A DNA stretch of 64,000 nucleotides from Paulinella micropora (Eukaryota; Cercozoa; Imbricatea; Euglyphida; Paulinellidae), in NCBI GenBank assembly GCA_019918135.1, contig WBZZ01001042.1, positions 1 through 64,000 on the forward strand, written 5' to 3'. How positions within the stretch are numbered: the first letter of the stretch is position 1; each line of letters opens with the position of its first letter. Position numbers and translations under genes: made by a program. This document shows, in pieces, positions 10,004 to 20,249 of this stretch. Under the pieces are notes generated by a model. It was given only the letters and a program-made list of their open reading frames with translations. It made no database searches and was not told the origin of the DNA.

Positions 10004-10397
10004 CTGGGCTATCGTGATGCCACCATGTTCCACACGCGTGTTCCTTCTTCCGGTGGGCTGGCCCACAGGAACTGCCACTTGCACTTGCAGCGGCCTACTA
10101 TGTTGTATAATCACAGCCCAGGTTTCGAATTTGCGTGCCTCCGCACGTGCTTCCTCGGGGATTGTAATAGCCCCTAGTGTTTTCCCCCCTCTCACCGACT
10201 AAAAAAGAAAAAAAGAAATTTCCTTCTCCCCCTCTCTTCGGCTGTGTGCCAAATGTCCTGGTCAGGAGAATAGTCTGTGCTGGCGTTAAGTACCGGGAAA
10301 CATACTAGCGGCCGGAGGATGCTCTTCGCAGGTGGACTACCCCCCCTCTCCAAATAATCAGCAACACAAGAGGAATAAAACGGCGCTATTAGAATTC

Positions 10398-10403
10398 TTT
10401 ATT
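10398..10403 (-). terminator. AATAAA poly(A) signal for the minus-strand gene
   Basis: TTTATT on the plus strand, 66 bases beyond the minus-strand stop codon at 10469. Confidence 0.5.
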
Positions 10404-10468
10404 TATGCCAACGGCAGAAAGCAATGGTAGGTAATTCCTAGCCTTCTTATGCTAGACGGTCTTCGTTT

Positions 10469-12055
10469 TCATAACATTCTTCCCTCCGTACTAGCACCAA
10501 CCTCTTCGCATTCTGTGAGGGCCAGACCACACCTGTTGTTTCTCAAGCGCACATAGTGAGCCTCCGTTTGCGTTGGTTGGCCGGGAATGCCGCTTCCAAC
10601 GTCGTCCAGGACAATATCAACAATCTGACTCTTCTTGAAGAAGTCTGGATATTCTTTCGTATCACTTGCGATGAGTATGGACGGCGTACGGAGTGACTGG
10701 AACTTCAAAACCCTATCCTTGTGCTTCACGGGATCAAAGTTAATATGAGCAAGACGTTCTGGTGGTAGAACCCTAATAATCAGTTTCGGAAGCTTGCTGC
10801 CTGACGGTTGCGACGTGACGGTGATCGTCCGTCCAGGTTGATCTGCACTTCTGCCGTCACAATATCGGCCAACATCTGTTATTTCGACAGTGCACACTGT
10901 GTCGGGCTGCCACTGCGCCGGGGGGCACAGCGTGATCTGAGACAGAAACATGCTATCCCTGATCGTCAGTGTTGGCTTAACCACGCCTGGTGCCCAGGAC
11001 CACGTCACCGTCTGCAACCCTTTCAGTTTTAGGTTTGTATCTTCTAGCACACTGCGAGGAAAACAGTGGCCGACTTCGAAGTGTCTTTCTTGCGCGATCA
11101 ATTCTTGGGAGCTACTGAGCTCTATTGTGGCCAACGCGGGGTATCTCTCGAGGCACTGATCTAGAAAGCCTTGCCAGCCGTATGCAGATTTTATCTCGAC
11201 ACTAACCTCTGTTACTGTGAAACATGGCAGTGGGTTCAGGATGGGCAGCAGTGCGAGTAAACCAAACAGTTGCCTGTCCCCTTTGGATTCAGACACGGGG
11301 GGCGGAAAGTCTTCTTCACAACCGGCCAATATGGCAACTTCACATGTCTGTTGCAAAGGAGACGACCGGGACATGCTCGACACGTATCTGGGGTGTAACG
11401 TGTGGCGGCCGTAGCACCACAGTTTTTGTTGCACATGGAACAGGCTCTGTCCTGTAGGTCTGCCCGAGGGAAGACGTTCAGTGTCAAAGGAAAGGTCCCC
11501 CTCCAACCTAGTCCAGAGCAGGTTGTCAAGCTCCTGTGCCAGATCTTTAACCTGGGCAAGCTGCTCGCTGCCGTCAGGAATTCCAGGTCGCAGCAGCCAC
11601 AGTGTACCACTATGGTGCGCACAGCCCTTTCGCAGATTGTAGACTATAGTGCTAAGCACGCGGTACTTGGCTAGAACACTATCCGTAGACTGCTTCACAT
11701 ACGTGTTGGTGTAGTCGAAGAGTCTGCCGGCTGCCCGCGCAACAATTCCAGGCCCGTCAGCGGCCTGGCTTAGACCGACCACCGCCACTACTTCTAAGCC
11801 TGGCGCTGCGTCGCGCTCTAACGTCTCACCCATCAGTCTTAGAGCAGCTAGGTCTGCTTGGAGGGGGTTCTGTGTTTGCGGGTAGAGGCAAACAACGGTT
11901 CGCGTACCAAATGCACTCTGCAGTTGGCACAGCTTGCCGATGTAACAAGGTGCAAGCCGTTTTCGTTCATCGGGTGCGCAGTCCAGGCAATAGATACATG
12001 TTTCGGCCGGTGAGTGTGCCGCTAGGTTCGCTCTCTTGGGGGGCGTATCTGCCAT
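10469..12055 (-). CDS. Unrecognised 528-residue protein with N-terminal Cys cluster
   Basis: I chose ATG 12055 (MADTPPKRANLAAHS); the open frame upstream runs into the G/C tract of the intergenic region. An N-terminal CIYCLDC...C...C cluster (about residues 20-45) may bind zinc. The middle is alpha/beta with hydrophobic strands (RTVVCLYP, LEVVAVVGL) and the C-terminal third is beta-rich (LPKLIIRVLPP, KSQIVDIVLDDV). There is no signal peptide or clear membrane span. It is divergent from the membrane-protein gene at 12320. Base composition is lower in GC than the adjoining genes. Function unknown. Confidence 0.65.
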   Translation of the reverse strand: MADTPPKRANLAAHSPAETCIYCLDCAPDERKRLAPCYIGKLCQLQSAFGTRTVVCLYPQTQNPLQADLAALRLMGETLERDAAPGLEVVAVVGLSQAADGPGIVARAAGRLFDYTNTYVKQSTDSVLAKYRVLSTIVYNLRKGCAHHSGTLWLLRPGIPDGSEQLAQVKDLAQELDNLLWTRLEGDLSFDTERLPSGRPTGQSLFHVQQKLWCYGRHTLHPRYVSSMSRSSPLQQTCEVAILAGCEEDFPPPVSESKGDRQLFGLLALLPILNPLPCFTVTEVSVEIKSAYGWQGFLDQCLERYPALATIELSSSQELIAQERHFEVGHCFPRSVLEDTNLKLKGLQTVTWSWAPGVVKPTLTIRDSMFLSQITLCPPAQWQPDTVCTVEITDVGRYCDGRSADQPGRTITVTSQPSGSKLPKLIIRVLPPERLAHINFDPVKHKDRVLKFQSLRTPSILIASDTKEYPDFFKKSQIVDIVLDDVGSGIPGQPTQTEAHYVRLRNNRCGLALTECEEVGASTEGRML

Positions 12056-12119
12056 AGCCCTGCTCTTAAGAGTGCAGTTTTGGGTAAGCGAACCGGCGGT
12101 GGTCCTACCTCCTGCGAGC

Positions 12120-12290
12120 CAGGGCGTGCCGGGGAGGGAGAAAGGGGGGGGCGGGCGGCCGCCTCTCCCCTCCCCCCCTTCTCCCTCGCCCGTCCTCGGA
12201 GGGGGGAGCGAGAAGGGGGCGCGCGGGGGGCCTCCTTTTTTCTCCTCTCCCTCCCCCGGGCCACCGGCCCTTGTCCGGCAGGCGCCCGTC
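12120..12290. promoter_or_regulatory. Poly(G)/poly(C) tracts between divergent genes
   Basis: G and C runs (GGGGGGGCGGGCGGCC, CCCCTCCCCCC and similar) fill the gap between ATG 12055 (minus) and ATG 12320 (plus). This is the third divergent pair in the cluster with this arrangement. Confidence 0.4.
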
Positions 12291-12319
12291 CGCCCGCGCT
12301 GGGTAAACCCAAACAGAGG

Positions 12320-13792
12320 ATGGTGTCGGGAGCCCCGCATAACCCGAGCGAGCCTCATCCCGTGCCGGTGCCCATGGCCCCCTTCCAGGAGTGCCTAGTC
12401 CACAGCGCGCTGGTGTGGTCGGTGGCGACGCTGGTCCTCGGCTGCGTGTACGCGGCGCACCAACGGTCGCCGCGGCACGTGCGGGCCCTGGTGTACAAGC
12501 TCAGCGCCGGGTGGTGGGCCCTGCAGTGCCTGGCGCAGGCGTGCTGGCTGGCGGGCCAGCGCTGGCTGTGTGTGGACCTGGCCTGCGGGGCCGGCCGGGG
12601 GGGCGCCTGGCCCGCGGGCGAGATCGGGCGCACGTACGCCTGGCTGCTGGGCGGCTGGGCCTACACGCGCCTGGGCGCCTGCCTGCTGCAGTCGTACCTG
12701 CTGCAGCTGGGTTGCGTGTACCGCCAGCCACTGCCCGCCTGGCTGCTCGGTTGGCACCCGGCCGTGCCGGTGTTGGGCGTGGGCGCGCTGGCGTTGGGCA
12801 CGGTGCTGACCGCGGTGTCCAGCCTGCCCGGCGCGGCGGCGTGGGTCCTGGTCGTAGATGCGGTCGACCTGTGGGTGTGGCTGGCCCAGCTGCTGGCGTA
12901 CGTGACGGGCGTGCAACACTGCCCGTGGCGCGTGCGCGTGTCCTGGGTCTGCAACCTGGGCCAGTCGTTGCTGCTGGTGCTTGCCCCCCTGGCGCACAGC
13001 CCCGAGGTCCAGGAGGAGCTGGCCTACGTGTCCCTGACCAGCCGGCTGCTGAGCCTGGCCGCGCTGGCCTGGGTGGTGGCGCACCTAGTGCCGGCCGCGC
13101 TGTGGGCGTCGCAGCCGGGCAAGCACGAGGCCGCGCGCTGCGAGGACACGATCCAGGCGGAGGGGGCCACGCGGCTGCAGCTGTCCGAGGTGCAGCGTGG
13201 CAGCGACTGGGAGAAGCTCCTGGCCGAGTTCCTGCAGCGGGCGGCGGAAGGGGGGGCCCCCGGCGCGGGCGCCACCGAGGTGCTGCTGGCGGGCGAAGAA
13301 GCCGCCCGGGCCGTGGCCGCGGCGCAGCAGCGGCACGCGCTCGACTGGCGCGCCGCGCTTGCGGGCCCGCTGCCGGCCGGGGTGCTGGTGGGCGGCTGCT
13401 GCGCGGCGGGCGGGCCCGGGGGGGGAGCGCCCCGCGCGTCCGACAGCGCGCGCGAGCTAGAGCTCAAGTTGTGGCGCCTGCAGCGCCAGGGCCCCCCGGG
13501 CGCCAAGCGCGGCCCCGACCCGGCGCTGCCGGCCCTGCGCGGCTGGTGGGCCGGCCTGGACGTGCAGTGGGACGACACCCGCCTGCTCTTGCCGCTAGAC
13601 ACGCTGTACGCGGGCGTGGAGCTGCGGGTGTGCCTGCTCGAGTTGTTGCTCGTGTTCTGGCTCGACCGCGAGGCGCCCTCCGACCTGCTGCCCCTGCAGC
13701 GCGGGCTGTACTCGGACCTGCAGAGCCTGCTGCGGCTGCCGTCGGCCGAGTCCGAGGGCCTCGTGGGGCAGACCAGTTTGGCAGCAGAGTGA
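12320..13792 (+). CDS. Seven-span membrane protein with cytoplasmic tail
   Basis: ATG 12320 gives 490 residues. Seven hydrophobic segments occupy about residues 25-260 (for example ALVWSVATLVLGCVYAA, VLGVGALALGTVLTAV, LGQSLLLVLAPLA and LAALAWVVAHLVPAALW). A hydrophilic Ala/Gly/Arg-rich region of about 220 residues follows, with a hydrophobic helix (LRVCLLELLLVFWLD) near the end. The layout resembles a receptor-like or transporter-like protein, but I see no diagnostic motif. The stop codon lies only about 12 bases before the copia-1 boundary, so the native C-terminus may have been replaced by the insertion. Confidence 0.6.
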   Translation: MVSGAPHNPSEPHPVPVPMAPFQECLVHSALVWSVATLVLGCVYAAHQRSPRHVRALVYKLSAGWWALQCLAQACWLAGQRWLCVDLACGAGRGGAWPAGEIGRTYAWLLGGWAYTRLGACLLQSYLLQLGCVYRQPLPAWLLGWHPAVPVLGVGALALGTVLTAVSSLPGAAAWVLVVDAVDLWVWLAQLLAYVTGVQHCPWRVRVSWVCNLGQSLLLVLAPLAHSPEVQEELAYVSLTSRLLSLAALAWVVAHLVPAALWASQPGKHEAARCEDTIQAEGATRLQLSEVQRGSDWEKLLAEFLQRAAEGGAPGAGATEVLLAGEEAARAVAAAQQRHALDWRAALAGPLPAGVLVGGCCAAGGPGGGAPRASDSARELELKLWRLQRQGPPGAKRGPDPALPALRGWWAGLDVQWDDTRLLLPLDTLYAGVELRVCLLELLLVFWLDREAPSDLLPLQRGLYSDLQSLLRLPSAESEGLVGQTSLAAE

Positions 13793-13885
13793 TCAAAAAC
13801 CCGTGTAGGAGTTATATTTCCATTAAATATACTCGATAGAGATCAAGTCATTACCACCACTCCCTCATCGCACCCAATCATCACC

Positions 13886-15187
13886 GATGGACCCTGGTTT
13901 TGGGCCATCGACGTACATTACTGCTTTAGGCATGCTACAATTATGGAGATGGAATACTGGAGCTTGCGTTTAGGTTTCAACATCATACCTGGCGACTGGC
14001 AGACGGTGGTGGGACGCTGCAAGCTCTGCGCCAACTTTCAGCCACCAGGTATTTACCCCGCAGACTTACCACACTCATTGCACGAACCACCTGCATCCTG
14101 TGAGCGTTGTGATAAGACACAAGACTTAATGCACCCCATGAAGAGATGTATGGGATGTAAGTGGGTATGGTACTGCAACAAAGAACATCAGAGGGAAGAT
14201 TGGAAAGCACACAAGTATTTTTGTCGGTTTGCGGCCTCCGACATAAACAATAGACTAATTAGCGAGACACAGTTACAATTCTTGCCGCCTTGCGGCATAG
14301 GCATAGGATCGGTTAATTTCGACTACGCAATATTTGCTTTTCAACGCCTCACTAGGTACGAGATTGTGCTTGGAGGACCGGCGGGGACAAGGTACCAGAT
14401 GCCAGCACGCTACGACAAAGATGGCCTTAGAAGGATATACAGAAGATTGTATGGCTTCACCGATTATGGTATAATATCACCCCCCACCATACTGCAGGCA
14501 TACGTTAGACAGTCAGCTAGTGACTTAGATTACCAACCGTCGAGAGTACACTCAACATTCACTGCTACTGCAATAGACCCCGACACTACGGTCCGGGGGG
14601 AGGAAGAAGCGATGGTAGAGACAGCAGCGGCATATAGGGTAGATGAGTCAGCGACAGTGCCGACAATAGTGGACTCTGGGTGCAATAGAACGCTAGTGCA
14701 CCACACGATGCCCATGAGTAGAGTGAAGACGGGAAAGACGGTACATTTAGCGGGGATTACGGAGCACACTATGGAGGTCAATGTGACAGCGGATGCGTCT
14801 TTGCCAGTGATAGACGGCAAATGTAATGAGAATAGCTTACATTTGCAGGAGGCGTTAGTTAGTAAGAAGACCCCCTACTCGTTACTGTCCCCTGGGGTAC
14901 TCGATCATACATGCAAGTATGCAACCGTTTTTCAAAACAGACAAGTAATGATCCTACGTGAACCGCTAACAATTGATCCAGAACATGTGGTATGTCGTGG
15001 GCGTATGATGCCCAACAAACTCTACCGTCTGGACACACCCTTGGACTCCCCATTAGACTTTGCCCTGAGGTACAACCCTGTTTTCGATGACTCGCGAGCC
15101 ATAGCTCATTTCTCAGTGAGACCGACTAGAGCATTGCGGTATTGGAGCTCTAGAATTACATCGCATGTTAGGTCACGCCGGCGTTAG
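13886..15187 (+). pseudogene. copia-1 gag-like MYND protein and aspartic protease
   Basis: The likely start is ATG 13886 (MDPGFGPSTYITALGML) with a frameshift at about 13938 into the main frame. A MYND-type zinc finger follows (CERCDK...CMGCKWVWYCNKEHQ...WKAHKYFC; C-x2-C, C-x2-C, YC, H, C), in place of the usual CCHC knuckle. The protease motif is DSGCNRTL at about 14681. A pre-integrase region follows (LLSPGVLD...NKLYRL). The frame ends at 15187, overlapping the integrase frame. Confidence 0.7.
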
Positions 15188-16223
15188 AGTAATGGAAGAA
15201 TGGGCAAAGAGAAATGGCCGGACTATCGTAGGTAAGAGAATAAGAGAATTGATCACAACTGCATGCACAGGTTGCAACCAGTCAAAAATTACGAGGCTAC
15301 CTGTCTTCAAAGCGAACCCAGACATCGACTCGGGCTTTCGCATAGGTGAGTGCCTACACATGGATTCGAGAGGACCATGGGGCGTGAAGTCATTGCAAGG
15401 GAACAGGTATAAACTCATCCTGAAAGATAAGGCGAGTCAATTTGGTTTTAAGAATTTCACACCAACAAGAGAGGAGGAATTGTATTTGCCTTTTGTGCAG
15501 AAAGTGATTGCGTTCTTCGCTGCACAGACCGGCAACACAGTAAAACAGTTACGATGTGATGGCGAATACAATACCAGACGTTTACAGGAGTTCTGCGACC
15601 GGAACGGGATCATTCTGAAGACCACACCGAGAGACGAGCCCAGGTCTAACCCTGTCGCAGAAAGAGATCATAGGACAAGCGAGGTAAAAGCAACAGCTAA
15701 TAGTATGAGATTGGATGCACATTTACCACCATCATTTTGGCAGGAAATGGAAATGGCTGAGTGGGTGATTCGACTCGTCACACCCAACTCTATAGGAAAG
15801 TACAAAGGAATAACACCATATGAGCTAGCTTTGCAAGGACAGCCACCGAAAGATTTCTTACACCCTATTGGCTGCCTAGCATGGGTACGTTTGTGGGAAT
15901 CGAAGAAAGGAATGGCGATGGCTGTGCCAGGTGTGTTGGTGGGGTACAACTTATTTCGTAGACTCTACCGCATTTACATGTTAGAAAAACAGAAGGTAGA
16001 GGAACATAGGAACGGAGATTTGATCATGCCAGGCGTGGCTACACTGCACGTTCAACCCCACAACCATGGAACGTTGATGGCAGCATCGAACACGGGGATA
16101 TGCAAGCCCCATCGATTTTTCCCACAGACAGAGATGAACAAATTTCATGGGAAAACCATGAAATTTCGCGACAAACCGACACAAGAAAGAATGACGAGGT
16201 CGAGGACGAGTCATCTATTGTAG
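15165..16223 (+). pseudogene. copia-1 integrase
   Basis: HHCC zinc site: HRMLGHAG...CTGCNQSK. Catalytic core: HMDSRGPWG (first Asp), RCDGEYN (second Asp) and NPVAERDHRTSE (Glu), which is the retroviral DDE order. The frame continues into the linker and is left at about 16100-16223 for the reverse-transcriptase frame. Confidence 0.75.
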
Positions 16224-17620
16224 TGGTAGAGCACGACACAGCACCTACGCGAAACATAGCACGACCACTACCACCCATACCAGCTCTAGAACGCATCGCA
16301 CGAGCTGAGGACACGCCGGTAGTGCTCAGAAGCAGAAACAGACCGCCATCGAGAAGTTCAGTTAGACGGATTCAGTTTGTTGATGCAAAACATGTCCCAC
16401 CCCCAAAACCCAAAGCCCCAAGAGATATCGATGGTAACGTCGATGAAAGGAACATAGTGAGAGGAAAACGTGATAGGAAGCAAACTCCCGCAAACACATC
16501 AACACATACCTACAGATTGGCGGTAGCTGAGGACGATGACACACAGTTCGTATCTCAGACAGACACTAGTGATGGTTTGCGTTATGAAGATGTTTGTCTA
16601 TTCACAAGAGTACTCAGAAAGCCGGAGAAACAGCTTAGAGTAATACCACAGGTGGTGGAGGCTAGGCAGAAAGAAATACAGGGGCTGTCCGACGCGAGAT
16701 GTCTAGAGTGGGCTACGTGGCAAGATGCAGAGAGAGACAGAGTAAAGCCAATGCGTACAGGTTTCGTAGACGCAATAAAGGAGGACGAGGCCACAGGTGA
16801 GAAGAAGTACAAGTCGAGGTTAGTAATTTACGGGAACCAAATGATACCATTTCAGCATTTCAGCCCTTATGAAACCTCGTCACCTGTGGCACAACACATC
16901 TTCCTCCTCACGCTTTGCTCATTGTTGGTTGCACTCAATGCGTTCATAAAACACATAGATTTCAGCCAAGCATACTCACACGCCAGTATGCAAGAGATTT
17001 GCTATGCAATACCACCGGATGATTGCAAGCTGCAGGAGAAACCGAGCATGATTTGGAGGGTTCGAAAGGCACTGTACGGCTCTCCACAGGCAGGAAGACG
17101 ATGGTACAACCATATTGCGAGCTTTTTGCGAAGCATAGGATATTTACAGTCGACTGTGGATGCTTGTGTTTTCTTTTTGAAGGGCGATGATGGCACTTTT
17201 CCCCCGTCGATAGCCTACGACGATAGGTCGCTTCCGTGGATTTTGCTATTGCGCACGGACGACATGCTTACTTTTTGCTTAATGGAAAAACAACACGAAG
17301 AGTTGGTGAAGAAGCTAGGGGAGGCCAAGTTTCGTTTTACGGATAAAGGGGAAGTAGAGGTGTTCTGCGGTATGCAGTTCAAGCGATTTGAGAACGGTTT
17401 GCTGATCCATCAACAAGCATACATAGAGGGGTTGCTACAGGATCGGGGCTTTGAGAATGCAAAGCAGTCGACAACGCCATGCACTGAACAGGAACCGCAG
17501 CCAGCAGACCCTAATGCCTCTATACGACAATGGCCCTTAAGAAAATTGGCAGGTGAGCTAATTTGGCCAATGTCCCAAACTCAACCACATTTGCTTATGC
17601 GGTTAATAGGCTGTGCATAA
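16100..17620 (+). pseudogene. copia-1 reverse transcriptase
   Basis: Typical copia RT blocks are present: KSRLVIYGNQ, HIDFSQAYSHA, VRKALYGSPQAGRRWY and HQQAYIEGLL. The active-site box reads RTDD where copia elements normally have YVDD; the two aspartates remain. Frameshifted at about 17565 into the RNase H frame. Confidence 0.8.
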
Positions 17621-18231
17621 ACATGCACAGAGAGCCGGACGTAGCTTATGGAATGGTTAGCCGAATTTACAGATCCCTCAAGGATCAGAGAGGCTTATTC
17701 TTTCCTTCGCATATTGATTGGCGGACAATAGACCTACACACTTACGCAGATGCAGACTTAGGTAAGTGTAAGTTCACACATCGATCGAGGTCGGGCGAAC
17801 TACAAATGATAACGGGACCGGTGTATTGGTCATCGAGACGGCAGTCGACAGTCGCAATGTCTACACACGAATCAGAAACTATCGCCATGTCGGCCGCCGC
17901 ACGCAATACGATTGCGATACAGCATTTTTGCGAAGAAATTGGAATACCACTCCCACCACCATCAACGGTGTTCGGGGACAACCAAGGTTCGATACTTACG
18001 GCTACAAATGGATTCGGTAGTCAGAGATCAAGACACCTCGCCTTGAAACATCACTATATCGTCGAACTCAAACGGAATGGCCGCATTACGAGTAGAAAGA
18101 TCAACTCGTCTGACAACTTGGCAGATGTTTTTACCAAAGCCCTGCCAGCACCGCAATACTTGAAATTGATAGATCAATTCACAGTAAGGCTGAGGGATTT
18201 TGATCTTGAAGGCGGTAACACTTCTAAGTAA
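17563..18231 (+). pseudogene. copia-1 RNase H
   Basis: Residues typical of copia RNase H: YADADLG, STHESETIAMSAA, GDNQGS, RSRHLALKHHYIVEL and the terminal NLADVFTKALP. Ends with TAA at 18231. The 320 bases after it are 3' noncoding element DNA up to the purine tract. Confidence 0.8.
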
Positions 18232-18570
18232 AAGTTGATTTGTTTTGGAGTAACTCGATGCAATTACGAGCTGTCTGTTCAACATAGAAGTTCAAGGAGA
18301 AGCTGTGCGATGAAAGGAGTATTTATTTTCGACATATAGCTTCTTAATGAGGCTTGATAGAGATTTATATATGAGAACAATGATTAGAATAGTGGGATCC
18401 CACCAATGAAAGGAGACGGATGAGAGTGTACTGAAAGCTAAGGAATTCTCTCTTCTGCTAGTCTGCGAGTGCTCTATATAGGAATGACAGATAGATCGGT
18501 ATTTATTGGGATAGGCCGCCCATCGGGGCGGGGCAATCGATTTCGGGGGGAGTGTAGGACTCAATATTAC

Positions 18571-18924
18571 AACATTAAATCCTATTCTCTAACCGCTATA
18601 TGAACTTGATTGCTGAATTACAATTTACCGGAAATTACCTCATTCATACCGTTAGTTTATTACGGACCGGCCGGTAGATTAATACCGTTGAGATTTAGCA
18701 ATTTCCCTTTTATTGCCATTGTTTACGATAGATAGGATTATATCCATTGGCGAGATAAACGGACAGCTGAAGTGATTTTGCAGTCAGACAATAATGACAG
18801 GACACAGTCATTTATAGACACTGAATACAGTCATTCGTTAGAGTTATAGAAATTCCTTTCACGTGACAGGTCACAGCTTATACTTGTTACAACTTTAATC
18901 AAGAGTTTGTTCTCATTAAATTCG
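18571..18924. other. AT-rich junction between copia-1 and EVE-1
   Basis: No gene visible. It may include the rest of the copia-1 3' LTR. A short inverted motif, ACCGGCCGGT, lies at about 18665. The exact boundary with the virus-like element cannot be fixed without a second LTR to compare. Confidence 0.35.
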
Positions 18925-19681
18925 TTTCGATATTTATTCTAAGGGTAATCTAGAGAGGATTATTGATAGCATTCCGGAGGAGAATGGCTACAACAGATGC
19001 TTATGTAATAAGCCAATTACACGGGCTTATCCATACTACTGGGGAGAATACGTAGTATATGTTGGTGAGGCATGTTCATACAATCATTTTTATAAAGTTA
19101 GGAACGGCCAAAATGACGATGGATTAGAATACATGGAACCACGACTGTGTGGGATATGTGAAAATATGATAGGAGGAGGTGTTCATACTTTACAATCGGC
19201 GCATTATATGTGATATTATAAACGTGAGATACCCCCGCTTCAAGCCGCGATTAAACAATTAAAACAAGAATATAACAGTTTCAAAGCAAAATACAACATT
19301 GAATTTGATGAAGATTATGCGCGGGCGATAGATAAGGCAAGATATACATTGGAAAGAATTGAAAAAATATTATACGGAAAGATTAATAGAGAGGATAAGG
19401 GAGCGAATAAGAATGAGCCAAGGATAGTTGAAGGTGAAGGTAAGTTATCCATAACACCTAACGGCAAGAATGTCAGTGAGATGAACAAAATATCGGCATT
19501 CATTAAGACTATTAAACAAAAATTTAAACAAACGACGGCTGACAAGATTTATGAACTAATGGATGAATGGGAGCGGTTTTTAAAAGTAGATAAGTATATG
19601 GAAGGTGAACGGATGATTGAGCAAGTGGCTAAGGCTAAGGCTAAGGCAGAAGAAGAACATTTCAAGAAACAGGGGGCATAG
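18925..19681 (+). pseudogene. EVE-1 zinc-binding protein with coiled-coil C-terminus, one stop
   Basis: One frame runs from about 18925 through an in-frame TGA at 19211-19213 to 19681. The first part has Cys pairs (CLCNKP...GEAC...CGICENM), like the CxCG...GSxC zinc proteins of large and small eukaryotic DNA viruses. The second part is highly charged and helical (KQLKQEYNSFKAKYN...VAKAKAKAEEEHFKKQ). The stop sits where Trp (TGG) would suit (HYM-stop-YYKRE). No ATG is visible, so the 5' end is missing. The zinc protein of EVE-2 at 51578 may be its counterpart, though the two are not clearly alignable by eye. Confidence 0.55.
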
Positions 19682-19752
19682 ATTATTTCTAACATTATAA
19701 CAAAATACTTTATTGAAAAAAGTATAAGAGACACGTCACGACTAGATGGAAT

Positions 19753-20082
19753 ATGGAGTTTAAAGTAGTTATCGCGCAGTTTATAGGGTTAAATGATAGA
19801 GGCCATTATGTATTTTACATCTCGGATGAGACACATGCGCAAAGTACTAAAGTAGCAAGAGAGATGAGTAAGAATATAAAAGGCACATATAACCCCATAT
19901 GGCGTGATGACAGGAATAACCGATATAAACTAACATTGATAAAGGATACCTTTACGAGTCAAGTCATAAAATATAGCACTTACATATTGATAATACAACC
20001 TATTACAAATAAGTGTAAAACGATGGGAAACCCTTATACATTCATCAAGAAAGTCAAAACACCCGAATTAATCTCTATGTGA
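19753..20082 (+). CDS. EVE-1 unrecognised 109-residue protein
   Basis: ATG 19753 to TGA. Predominantly beta-like with basic patches (VVIAQFIGLNDRGHYVFYI, NRYKLTLIKD, KYSTYILIIQPI). It sits directly before the replication gene, so a nucleic-acid-binding role is possible but unproven. No homologue is visible in EVE-2. Confidence 0.5.
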   Translation: MEFKVVIAQFIGLNDRGHYVFYISDETHAQSTKVAREMSKNIKGTYNPIWRDDRNNRYKLTLIKDTFTSQVIKYSTYILIIQPITNKCKTMGNPYTFIKKVKTPELISM

Positions 20083-20249
20083 GGGCACGGCTGGGAGGTT
20101 GGACTGGAGCAGACAAATTACATTTTTTTTTGTTCTGTTGAGTGTTCTTAATGATTTAATTCATGTTAAAGATTATCCTTATGTATATTATAACTGAGGA
20201 AACTTCGAGACATAATTACCAAAGATAAAAAATAAAATTGCAGAAAAAT

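Larger units (their letters stand above)
13804..18570 (+). mobile_element. copia-1: degenerate Ty1/copia retrotransposon with MYND finger
   Basis: Order is gag (MYND), protease, integrase, reverse transcriptase, RNase H, as in Ty1/copia. A purine-rich tract (about 18542-18551) precedes TGTAGGACTCAATATT at 18553, and a related TGTAGGAGTTATATTT occurs at 13804; I take these as LTR starts, but the 5' LTR seems reduced to under 140 bases and the 3' LTR end is not resolved. At least four frame changes break the polyprotein, so this copy is probably dead. Confidence 0.75.

Noticed and set aside
1..13800. The GC-rich compact cluster as an integrated herpes-like or giant virus
   Set aside because: The SKP1-like gene has spliceosomal introns and no viral core gene is recognisable; a host cluster is simpler. 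It is not fully excluded because three proteins are unrecognised.
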